A stretch of DNA of 64,000 nucleotides from Arcuatula senhousia (lineage: Eukaryota > Mollusca > Bivalvia > Mytilida > Mytilidae): positions 12,703,001-12,767,000 of the forward strand of contig OZ020309.1 of the NCBI GenBank assembly GCA_963971305.1. Direction: 5' to 3'. The notes under the pieces were generated by a model. The model was not told where the DNA came from. It ran no database searches and saw nothing but the letters and a program-made list of their open reading frames with translations. A program made the position numbers and the translations under genes. Shown here piece by piece: positions 48,258 through 58,595 of the stretch. Numbering within the stretch: position 1 is the first letter of the stretch; every line of letters begins with the position of its first letter.

Positions 48258-51200
48258 CCATATTGTTCAACAAGAGCTTTAACTCCCATTCCCATCTCTG
48301 TTCTATCTTTGCCGTCAAAATATTTCTGGTTTTCCAGAGTGATTTGTCTCACCAACGTATCAGTTAGTTTCTCTCTGGCATCTTTTTGTGTCAATGTATA
48401 CACCTGGAACAAAAAAGGTAAGTCAGGTTGTTATTTTAGCGCAAATTTGACTATATCAAGGGGGGCTGAAACACAAACAAACCAACAAAAAATAATAAAG
48501 AAGAATGTATTCATAGGACACGAATGCCCCCCCCCCCCTTTTTTGCCCCCTAACAGGAAGTAGATGTGCAAAAGGTTTGAAAGTCACTTAGGACCAATAT
48601 TTTGTCATGCTGAACCATCCTGAATCATTCTTATGTATGATTTCCGAGAAAAGTATATGACGGAAATTTATTCGGACGTACGTACAGACGGACGGGACAT
48701 GAGTAAGACTTAATACCACCCGACATGTCGTCACGGGGCATAAAAAAGCACGCACACAATATAGATACTTAATACAGAGTTTTTCTGGTTTTCTTTAGAC
48801 CCTACTTAATTTTTATATACTAGAGTAGAAAAAAGCACGATGTTTACATGAAATATTAAAACAAAATAAAGTTAAATTTCCTTAAAAAAAGAAACAATTT
48901 ACAATGACCCTATTTTTCTCTCTTCTGTTTTGAAAATTTTGAAAGAATTCTGCAAATTCAAGCTAATTGATAATGTAGAAAATACTTTGCTATCTTAAAG
49001 ATGCAAGCACAAGGGAGCTTGTTTTTTTACATGGGTTGGGGATAATTTGAAGTATTTTGAAACGAGCTCCATTCCGTGTTCACATAGCCATTCAAACTGT
49101 ACTATACTAGTAATAAAGACTTATAATTTGTGACGTATCCTTTGTTACATGTATATCATCCAAAACAGAAAAAAGAGTGCATTAAATACATTCATTTCAA
49201 TTGTTCCATCTAGCAGAAAATAAGTTTTAAATTAGCTGCATGTCCGTTCACGATTCCTTTTATTTAACTTAAAACATTTGGTACACTGCATATGGAATGA
49301 TACTATATAATGTTTCGGTTTAACTTGTAAGTTTTATAAACAAAAAATCACAATCATCACGTTTTTGTGAATGAATGGTACCTGCTAAATGAATTTCATA
49401 AACTAAACAAATTTGTAGTTCGACAGAAATACCTAGTACTTCGTTCATTCATTATTTAAAACAATGTTTGATTTATTTGTCATGTGCAATATTGGACTTA
49501 TAAACTGCTTGAATGGATCATCTGTTATGGTATCTGTATAGATGCTTTAAGCTCGATGCATTTGCATTATTGCTGTAAACGAGAAATGTTTGTTTTTTAT
49601 ATGCATACTGTGGGTATGCAGTTTTCACCTTGCACTCAAAATGTTTCCATAACTACCCTTCGAGTTATATAGATATGTGTATTTCAATGTGATTTTTAAA
49701 CTTTAAAAGTTCCCCATGTTCACATTCATGCATTGACTTGAAACTCCTCTGATGTTTTTATGCCTCTACGGAAGTAAAGGGTCATGGTGTTCTCTTGTCT
49801 GTTTGTCCGTCCGTGTGTCCCCAACCAGGTTTACTTTCAGGTTTAAACCAGGAAAAGACATATTGTGAGGATGGGTATCATGTCGTTTGGACATGTTGTT
49901 GGTTTTTTAATTTGTTTTTGTTTTGTTTTGTTATGTCACTGATTTGTTTAGTAAACAAATACATTTACCACTCCATCGTCCCTGGAAACCAATATAAGGA
50001 CCAGCTGATCACAGCTGATCACAAACAAGTACACTCACCACTCCGTCGTCCCTGGAAACCAATATAAGGACCAGCTGATCACAGCTGATCACAAACAAGT
50101 ACACTCACCACTCCGTCGTCCCTGGAAACCATTATAAGGACCAGCTGATCACAGCTGATCACAAACAAGTACACTCACCACTCCATCGTCCCTGGAAACC
50201 AATATAAGGACCAGCTGATCACAGCTGATCACAAACAAATACACTTACCACTCCATCGTCCCTGGAAACCAATATAAGAACCAGCTGATCACAGCTGATC
50301 ACAAACAAATACACTTACCACTCCATCATCCCTGGAAACCAATATAAGGATCATCTGATCACAGCTGATCACAAACAAATACACTTACCACTCCATCGTC
50401 CATGGAGACCAATATAAGGACCAGCTGCTCACAGCTGATCACAAACAAATACACTTACCACTCCATCGTAACTGGAAACCAATATAAGGATCATCTGATC
50501 ACAGCTGATCACAAACAAATACACTTACCACTCCATCGTCCATGGAGACCAATATAAGAACCAGCTGCTCACAGCTGATCACAAACAAATACACCTACCA
50601 CTCCATCGTCCCTGGAGACCAATATAAGGACCTGATCACAGCTGATCACAAACAAGTACACTCACCACTCCATCGTCCCTGGAAACCAATATAAGGACCT
50701 GATCACAGCTGATCACAAACAAAGACACTTACCACTCCGTCGTCCCTGGAAACCAATATAAGGACCAGCTGATCACAGCTGATCACAAACAAATACACTC
50801 ATCACTCCGTCGTCCCTGGAGACCAATATAAGGACCAGCTGATCACAAACAAATACACTTACCACTCCGTCGTCCCTGGAAACCAATATAAGGACCAGCT
50901 GATCACAGCTGATCACAAACAGATACACTTACCACTCCGTCGTCCCTGGAAACCAATTTAAGGACCAGCTGATCACAGCTGATCACAAACAAATACACTC
51001 ACCACTCCGTCGTCCCTGGAGACCAATATAAGGACCAGCTGATCACAGTCTAAGAAGGTCCCCCAATACATGCTCAAGTAATAAGAATAAATCCTGGCGT
51101 CTGTGAATATGTCAGCGATGTCGTTTGAAGCACTACAAGATAGAGAGATTGCCAATCTTAAAATACATGTAAACATTATATTTGTTATCAAACTACTTAG

Positions 51201-52451
51201 ATACTTTTCATGTGTATATGTTTTTTTACGAAGAAAACACCTTTTTTTCAGTTTCTATACAGTCATGATAGTTAAAGTTTATATGATGATACTCTCTACT
51301 ATTTTTTAATTTTATTTACTATGACCTTCGTTTTCCGTTTCTAAACATCTGGCAAGAGTCCAAGATGAATTTTCAAGCAAGACTGTAGATAATATAGTGT
51401 GTGATTTTAATCTCCGAGATTCTCCAAAGTTTTCATGTATGATTCTTCTAGATGATCCAGGATGTCGTGCTTGGTTCTCCTAGATGTTTCAAAGTTGTAA
51501 TGCATGATTTTCCAAGATGTTCCAGATTTGCCATGCATCATTCTTTTAGATGTTTCAGTGTAGTCACACATGATTCTCCGAGATGCTCCAGAGTTTTCAT
51601 GGGTTTTCACAGTTGTTATGGGTTTACTTACTTTACCAATCTGTACATTCTTGGCATCAGAGCAATCATGATGACGTATCCATTCTTATCTCGGATACAT
51701 TTTTCACAATTACATCTTGTCTTTTCGTGAATATCTTTTATCATTACGCTTATAGCATCAACTGCAAAAGAAAGAAAAACAGATATCACGGAGTAGCGAG
51801 CGACAGAATTGGATATGGGGGTTAATGCTGATGCATGTCGCATGCCTTATTTCAACTGGTCGTGATTAGTAAAGCATAGTTGTTGAGAACACTGTTACTC
51901 GATCAATACTTTATCCTCCCGTTCACAACCCGTCATTCACCATTTTATAACCCGAAATTTTACTTGGTATATCGTTTCCGTGTAATTGATTCAATGGTTT
52001 GACATGGCACATGGTTGAAGTATTCGGAAGATTAAAGATATCATTTTATCATTTACAACATGCACTTATATATAGAATAACACATCAGTGGCAGATCCCG
52101 ATAGTGGGGCCTATTATTTTCGTGCACATTTTGTTGTTGTTGTAAAATTGGCCTGGGCCTGGGCCCCGGGCGACTTTAGTCCTCAGCAAAGTATAGACAG
52201 CACCCCTTTCAAAATAATGTCTTGGTCCGCCTCTGCACATGGCCTTTAAACATTGTCAAGTTCTTACCATCTTGCTGGGGTATTATTCCGTTCGGGTCAC
52301 AAATCCAGGACTTTTCCAGATCTGCCGGTCTTCCACATTCTTCCACCTGGTAAAGGGGGTTAGGGAACTCTGTAACCTTCCAATGAGTGGTGAGCTGTGC
52401 GTGACAATAACTCAACAAGACAAACAATATACCAACGAACAAAGAACTCAT
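48258..52451 (-). CDS. MOLO1-family secreted/membrane protein, 3' end unresolved
   Basis: Minus-strand exons are 52451-52268, 51761-51632, 51132-51003 and 48403-48258, joining in phases 1, 2 and 0 with GT/AG ends; the last ends in phase 2 at TATGG|GTAAGT. They give 196 codons. Residues 1-18 form a signal peptide (MSSLFVGILFVLLSYCHA). Family landmarks are FPNPL, ECGRPADLEKSWICDPNGI, CNCEKC, YVIMIALMP, DCDQLVLILVSRDD and VYTLTQKDAREKL, as in the TPM-like domain of MOLO1. The C. elegans founder is an auxiliary subunit of the levamisole-type acetylcholine receptor; the function in molluscs is unknown. The C-terminal part, usually with a membrane helix, was not found. If the last intron is retained, translation stops at once (GGG TAA). 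The second ATG of the open frame is chosen because it begins the signal peptide and follows TTTTAG, a possible acceptor of a 5' UTR intron. Intron 3 carries a donor-derived array. Confidence 0.85.
48528..48745 (+). mobile_element. Short single-unit tandem-core element
   Basis: A C run and CCCCCTAACAGGAAGTAGAT at the left, then CGTACAGACGGACGGGACAT and GTCGTCACGGGGCATAAA at the right, bracket one unit. The layout matches the larger tandem-core families. It sits just upstream of MOLO1 exon 4 in intron 3. Confidence 0.5.
49756..49905 (+). mobile_element. Short ATGCCCC-type element
   Basis: TTTTTATGCCTCTACGGAAG at the left and GAGGATGGGTATCATGTCGT, TTGGACATGTTGTTGG at the right are diverged family ends, with a GTCCGTCCGT stretch between. 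It lies beside the exon-derived array. Confidence 0.5.
49961..51002 (-). repeat. 70-bp tandem array copied from MOLO1 exon 3 end and its donor
   Basis: CTCCRTCGTC recurs at 49971, 50041, 50111, 50181, 50251, 50321, 50391, 50461, 50531, 50601, 50668, 50735, 50805, 50865 and 50935. The real exon copy is at 51005. On the minus strand each unit reads GATCAGCTGGTCCTTATATT, GGTYTCCAGGGACGACGGAG, TG, then a donor (mostly GTGAGT or GTAAGT), then GTGATCAGCTGTGATCAGCT. The coding part equals the last 13 or so codons of exon 3. Only the 50805 copy has lost the GT. Most units are 70 bp; three are 60 or 67. The high identity suggests recent expansion. Confidence 0.9.
51420..51615 (-). repeat. 33-bp minisatellite in MOLO1 intron 2
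   Basis: GATGWTYC recurs at 51451, 51483, 51516, 51549 and 51582, a 33-bp (11-codon) period. The minus strand stays open for 67 codons through it. It begins just after the donor of exon 2 but does not resemble the exon. It is more likely a repeat than an alternative exon. Confidence 0.6.
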
Positions 52452-52864
52452 CCTGAATTTGGAACGTCTAAAAGTAGATAAATGTATGTTTATAAACATC
52501 CACATTTTCTAAAATATTGGATTAAGCCAGCAAAAAGCAAGGGATGTCAGAAGTCTGAAATCGACAAAAAAAAAAAAAAAAAAAAACAACACGAAGGAAC
52601 AGATATTCGTTACATTAAAAAAAACGCACAAATCTATCTAAAGGCTACCATAAAACTCAAGTAGTAACTATAGTGAACTCATGTGCTCCGGAGGAATTAA
52701 AAGTATGTATCTCTTGCGACACAACTGTCGACCAAAATATGCATGAGTATATGCTTTTAAATGTTCCCTAAAGTTGCACTTTGAAGTATAAAATTATAAT
52801 TCAGGAACTTATTCTTGACAGTTCCAAGTTTATGTTGCACCTCGGTTGCTGTCTTCACTCAAGA

Positions 52865-53235
52865 AATTTTACGGAAGACATCATGCACTTATAGACAAAC
52901 ATGGGATTTTGATCTCTCAGATGAGTGCAGATGTTGGTTTGTCATAGGGTTTTGGTTTGTTTTCCTTTACCGGATTTGACACGCTGAATGGACCATTGGC
53001 AACGCGACGGGTGTGCTATAGCAAGCAGGAACTGCTTACTCCGGAGCACCTGAGTTCACTCTTGTTTCGACTGGAGTTCGCGTTGTTGATTGATATTCAG
53101 TTGTTTTGTGTTTCCATGTTTTACATATTGTCTGTTTTTTGTCCCGTTCTTGTTGTTGTTTACTTGTTTTGTCTCTGCCCTTTCGGACTTTTGACATTCG
53201 GATACCCCATTGGTACCTCTGCTTCTTTTAATAAG
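52865..53235 (+). repeat. Dispersed repeat, copy 2
   Basis: It matches 38150-38520: AGATGAGTGCAGATGTTGGT, GGGTGTGCTATAGCAAGCAG, GAACTGCTTACTCCGGAGCA and CTTTCGGACTTTTGACATTC. The open frame of about 136 codons through 52957-53367 is this repeat, not a gene. Confidence 0.6.
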
Positions 53236-54342
53236 CTCAGATGTGGGAACTCAAAACCTGAAATATACTTTTCGTACAAAAACAGTCAGGTGGGTCACTG
53301 CCTGGCAGACTTTTCACTGTGTACCACGTTTGGCCAATTCCCCCCTTTCTCTAAATCAATACTTTGAAGAACAAAGGCAAAATAATTTAAATATGCTAAA
53401 AATGAGTTGAAAAATCTAATAAATTCAGTATATATTTACAATATCAAAAAGCTACTTACATAAAGCGTTATTTCTTCTTAGTAAGACGTAGAACGGAAAA
53501 GACTAAGTACTTTGTACTGGAATGTCTCAGATGTTTATGATGATTAGTATTTACATAGAGAATGTTTTGTTATAAGTCATGCACAACGTTGATTAGCTTT
53601 TGTAGTCACTTGCATCTGGTATTATTATCCTGATTATGTTATCTTTGTTTTGTCAGAAACAAAACAGTTACCATTGAGACAAAAACAGCATTTCTAGACA
53701 AAGGTTACAAATGATTTCATCTACACAGGATTAAATCTAGAAAATAACATAAAAAGTGCATCAAAGTTGAAAAGGTCAGTTAAGTATCCATACATGGAGG
53801 GGGCCTGTATTCTTCCTGATTAAATAGATTGAGAGATGCTTCAATAATTTTATTTAAAACCCAAACTTGTAGTGCACATGGCTCAATATCAAACATACAT
53901 TTCTAGATCACATAAAGCCTGATCGAGTTATTGTACTCACAGACATTTTTTTTATTATGTTCTCTTCAATTTCTTAATATATTTGAACTTTCAGCTTTTG
54001 ACTTGTGGATCCCTTGTGAGTCTGAAATACACATCTGACCATGTTTAATATTATTTGCCTGAAACTTTGTTGTGATTTTGTCCCATGTCAAATAAAACAG
54101 AATAGGATATATCTGAAATCAGAATCTGAATTATGGACAAATATGTAATGTTAAGGTTAAGCATGTTAAGGTTTGCTCCGACATATCAGAATCGTTAACT
54201 TAGTAATCTTTAAGCTACCCTCTTATTGTTCAATGTAAACCTACATGTATACCTATTTCGGACAAGATAATTCTATCTGTCCCTAATTACCAAAACATTC
54301 CCTGACCTGTTAGGATACCGTAGTTTTAGCAAAAATTATATT
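53236..54342. other. Unassigned intergenic DNA
   Basis: No exon, element end or tandem repeat can be identified. It may hold the promoter of the candidate exon at 54343. Confidence 0.4.
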
Positions 54343-54505
54343 ATGACAATCCCGAATATGTCCGATAATGTTGGTAAAAATGACAGTGTTTTAGAATTTC
54401 CAGAAGATGTTGGTGGTAATGGAACTGTTCCCCAAGAAAATGGGATCAAAGAGGAGACTAGAGGCCATGGAAACATAGATGATTGTGGTTCCTCGCAAGA
54501 TAAAG
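54343..54505 (+). CDS. Candidate first coding exon of an unidentified gene
   Basis: ATG at 54343 opens 54 codons ending in GATAAAG|GTTGGT, a usable donor in phase 1. The peptide is acidic and rich in G, N and D (SDNVGKNDSVLEFPEDVGGN), which looks more like a natural disordered N-terminus than chance sequence. A Met at residue 6 is an alternative start. No following exon was found in the window; the IS3EU-like element would lie in its first intron. There is no recognisable family. Confidence 0.4.
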
Positions 54506-54662
54506 GTTGGTTACTTCTCTTAGATTGATGGATTGTTATAAGGCCTTTTATTTGCCAACTCAGAGATGCAAAAAAATATATATAAAGTTGCAGATTCCCC
54601 ACATACGTTATAATGTAATATTGAATTTTTGAACTACAGTCAAAAAGTAAGAAAAAAATCAT

Positions 54663-55148
54663 TCATTGTGCATAACAAAGTAAAAGATGGGTGCCTATAG
54701 GGATTGTCCATGGCGTTTCATACAACTGACAAGTATGCTTTGAACTGCCAATTGTTATTTTTGCAATCACACAGGCATGACAAAGCATCAAGAACTCATC
54801 ATTTTTTCGACAAAAGTCACAGGGCATTGAATTTAGTAACGATTCATCGTTCCACTTCATCGTTCCATGCATATAAAATATGTTTAGTAAATTAGTAAAG
54901 TTCCCAAAAGTGTCCTGTTGAAGTCTAGTAGCTATAGTAGCCATCAATACCCGAAAGAATAAATAGAGAAATACCCAGTGCATATCCCACAAATTGAAGT
55001 CTTGGTGGATGGAACTATAGGTTACAGCTATGTGAAGGCAAAGGTTCAATTTTTCTTCTAGTTGTTTAGCCATCCAAGAGATAAGATGATTGTGTCTGAA
55101 TTTTAGGGTGCTTGAGTACTGTGTTGGTGTTTTTCGCCCTTGCAACAA
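54663..55148 (-). CDS. Unidentified 161-codon open frame
   Basis: An uninterrupted frame of 161 codons from ATG is notable in such AT-rich DNA. It has CDFCRKNDEFLMLCHAC, two CxxC pairs nine residues apart, followed by HTC, and an upstream aromatic stretch (WDMHWVFLYLFFRV). No family is recognised. It ends about 50 bp from the transposon at 55200. It could be a single-exon gene, an exon, a remnant or chance. Confidence 0.3.
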   Translation of the reverse strand: MLQGRKTPTQYSSTLKFRHNHLISWMAKQLEEKLNLCLHIAVTYSSIHQDFNLWDMHWVFLYLFFRVLMATIATRLQQDTFGNFTNLLNIFYMHGTMKWNDESLLNSMPCDFCRKNDEFLMLCHACVIAKITIGSSKHTCQLYETPWTIPIGTHLLLCYAQ

Positions 55149-55255
55149 ACACTATTTAAGGCGATGAACATGAAAATGATGATAAAATGAACATGAAATT
55201 ATGGAACGCCGTTACTGCCTTCTGTTGACCAATTTCTTTATGGTCATGATCATCT

Positions 55256-55784
55256 GCTATTATCATGTTGAGCAACTTCTATTATTATGATGAGCAACTA
55301 CTATTATCATGATGAGCAACTTATATTATCATGATGAGCAACTTATATTATCATGATGAGCAACTACTATTATCATGATGAGCAACTTATATCATCATGA
55401 TAAGCAACTACCATTATCATGATGAGCAACTACTATTATCATGATGAGCAACTTATATTATCATGATGAGCAACTACTATTATCATGATGAGCAACTTAT
55501 ATCATCATGATAAGCAACTACCATTATCATGATGAGCAACTACTATTATCATGATGAGCAACTTCTATTATCATGATGAGCAACTTATATTATCATGTTG
55601 AGCAACTTCTATTATCATGTTGAGCAACTTCTATTATTATGATGAGCAACTACTATTATCATGATGAGCAACTTATATTATCATGATGAGCAACTACTAT
55701 TATCATGATGAGCAACTTATATTATCATGATGAGCAACTTCTATTATCATGATAAGGAACTTCTATTATCATGTTGAACTTAGC
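55256..55784 (+). repeat. Left subterminal 22-bp satellite
   Basis: About two dozen copies of TATTATCATGATGAGCAACT plus two bases, with small variants (CATGTTG, CATGATAAG). The same unit occurs in reverse at the other end of the element. Confidence 0.85.
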
Positions 55785-56330
55785 AAATTTTGTAAAAATA
55801 ACAGTTTTCCGCACTTTTTTCAACATCTTTGCATATGTTCAAAAGATTTTTGTTTGTGAGTCTACCATGATGAGTTACAGGTCAAGTTTGAGTTTTGTTC
55901 CAGTCCACTGATTTTGACCTAAATTACGGCCCTTGAACTGCAAATTTTGTAAAAATAACAGTTTTCCGCATTTTTTTTTACATCCTTTCATATATTCAAA
56001 TGATTTTTGGTATATGAGTCTACCATGATGAGTTACAGGTCAAGTTTGAGTTTCGTTCCAGTCCACTGATTTTGACCTAAATTACGGCCCTTGAACTTAG
56101 CAAATTTTGTAAAAAATAACAGTTTTCCGCAATTTTTTCAACATCCTTGCATATGTTCAAAAGATTTTTGTTTGTGAGTCTACCATGATGAGTTACAGGT
56201 CAAGTTTGAGTTTCGTTCCCATCCACTGATTTTGACCTAAATCATTGCCCTTGAACTTTGCAAATTTTGTAAAAATAACAGTGATTTATTTCATTTGCCA
56301 GCGGGGCATGAGTGTCATCTGGACACATTT
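55783..56330 (+). mobile_element. Tandem-core element remnant
   Basis: Three and a half units of about 155 bp (CCATGATGAGTTACAGGTCA, AGTTTGAGTTTCGTTCCAGT, TTTGACCTAAATTACGGCCC) end in GGGGCATGAGTGTCATCTGG. The unit is related to stretches at 3640-3770 and 6280-6400 in the foldback element. Confidence 0.6.
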
Positions 56331-56334
56331 CCTT

Positions 56335-56810
56335 GTTTGCAAATAACTCAAAAACGGTAACAGATATCAAAATTCTGGCATGGGGTTAATGTAATCAGCA
56401 CATCAAAATCTACCTGCTGAGAAATTTTCAAGAAGATCCAACTGCCGATGTAGGAGTTATTGCCCTTTTCTAGATTTTTTCAAAATTTTGCGCCTATTAA
56501 GCCCATTATCATGAAAACTGTATAGGATATTGCAAAAATTTAAATTGCATATGATTAAGTACATCAAGATCTACATTTTATGTAATTGGGTCAAATTTGT
56601 AAAACCATCCCTATAGGAGTTATTGCCCTTTAAACGTCAAAATTTACCATTTTTCATTATTTTCATCCGAATTTAGCCTCGTACTTTGAAAACTGTCCAA
56701 GATATTTCAAAAATTTTAATTGGATATGGTTAAGCACAATCATGTCTACTCAATATGTGTATCTGTGTAGTTCAGGTGAGCGGTTCAGGCTCCTGGGAGC
56801 CTCTTGTTTG
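56335..56810 (-). mobile_element. Partial tandem-core element
   Basis: The core resembles the inner element at 21401-23246 (GCAAATAACTCAAAAACGG, GGAGTTATTGCCCTT). The right end is AGTTCAGGTGAGCGGTTCAG, GCTCCTGGGAGCCTCTTGTT. The hairpin end is absent. Confidence 0.6.
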
Positions 56811-57599
56811 GATATCATATTATATGCAGGAACATTTTTTTTTGTTTTTACTGTATTATTACTACTAACTTGTAAATATATTAGTTATGATCATTTTATG
56901 TTCTTGTCAGATAGTTATGTTCTAGTCAAACATTTGTTTTTATGAATTAATCTAGTCAAGATGCATTAATTTGTCACCATTTATTTTTATGCTCTTTACT
57001 TTGTTTTTTTTTTTAGTTAATACTGTTGTAATCCACAAATTCACCTGTTTAAATAAAAAGATATTTTGAAAAGTCATTTTTTATTGTCTGCCCTGTCGCG
57101 GAAGTCGAGATTTGGACTCAGGAAAAAACAGTTCTAAAGGATTTAATGGAAGAATGAAAAGAACGAAAGATGGCAATGGTAGACAGTAGTATATGATTAT
57201 AGTTCAACAAGACTGTTGTCTACCATTGCGGTCTTTAATCTGTTTTTTCTGTGCCAGTTGCTACCTTAGTTGTTAATACCCCTTGTGTTATTTTTCAGTG
57301 GGGTAGCCATTGCCTTGCGAGCAATATTTGGCTACAAACAAGCACCTATGATTTAGATATGGGTTTTCATTAGGCGGCAGTGGCGGCATCCACAGTGTTA
57401 AAAGTTTAGGTTAAGTCTGTTTTTTGTGAACAATTGATATTTGGTATGCGGTTGCATTATCATCAGTACAGAACAATTTCATTCTTGTTTTATCTGAATG
57501 ATACTGCAGTCACAGTTTATTGACAACGAGATTTTAACAGATTTTTTAGTGAAGGTGGTATATCAATAAAAAAGATCTATCGTTATCCTTAGAGGGTAA

Positions 57600-58500
57600 T
57601 CATAGCCAGTCTCTACATAAAAAATATGAGACAGCCATCTTACAGCTTTATCATAAAAAACTCTACAATAGTAAATTTTAGCAATGTTGTCAGATTACCT
57701 TTTACAGGGGTTACAGCCCATTTAAGTTGAAAAATAGCATTTAGTCATGTTTATGGCCTGACCACGTAGATGGGTCATACATATAGTTTTACCCTTGTCT
57801 GTTCGTAACACTGGTTAATTTCTTTGTTTAGGTTCATATCTCGAGTACTATATGTAGTAGGGTTATGATATTGCCTTGGGTCCCATGACACAACCCTCTA
57901 ACAATTAGGCCACTGTGACCTACATTTTATGCTTGAGCATCTTCAGTTTTGTTCTTGGTTTAGGTCCATATCTTGGATATTATATGCCATTTAGGGTTTT
58001 ACCAGCAGATGTGTCTTGGGTAGCATGACTGATGTTTTTATGACAAAGGGCCATCCGTTGCTTACACACCCTCTAGTTTTGGCTTATAAAATGAAAACTA
58101 TTTCAGATAGAGAAAAGCTATTGTGTTCTTAAATGTAAAGCTTATAAAGCACAACAAACGTCTCCATAGGAATGGAATTGAGAGATGACTCCTATAAGGG
58201 GTTAAAGCGCCTAAAATGACGATTTTTCATGTCTTAATCTAGCATGAAAACTATTGCAGATAGAAAAAAGTTGTTGCTTGCTAAAATGTTCAGCTCACTT
58301 AGCTCTACAAAAGTCTTCATAACATCGAAGTTTGAAGATGAACCAGGGGTAACGACCCCTTACAGTTAAAAAACGTGGGGTTTTTTGCTTATAGAATGAA
58401 AACTATTGCAGAAAGACAAAACATATTGCTTGCTTAACATTCAGCTCATTTAGCCTTACAAAAGTCTTGGTAGGGTACAGGCTCCGGAGAGTCTCTTGTT
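57600..58500 (-). mobile_element. Tandem-core element with a nested repeat, diverged
   Basis: Diverged 150-bp units occur at 57640-57765 and 58075-58480, ending AGGCTCCGGAGAGTCTCTTG. A different tandem repeat (57770-58070, TAGGTTCATATCTCGAGTAC and similar) splits the unit at a TTTTGGC motif. Confidence 0.55.
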
Positions 58501-58595
58501 GATTGAAGGCTTCTACAAACGAGTTGCAGAATATTACTAATATAAATATATATATATATATATATTTTAACAAATCAATATGGTCACAGGTTACA

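Noticed and set aside
49961..51002. CRISPR-like regular repeats
   Set aside because: There are no unique spacers. The whole 70-bp unit is conserved and matches an adjoining exon, and the genome is animal.
52957..53367. 136-codon + frame
   Set aside because: It lies in a dispersed repeat also present at 38150-38520 and shows no conserved protein pattern.
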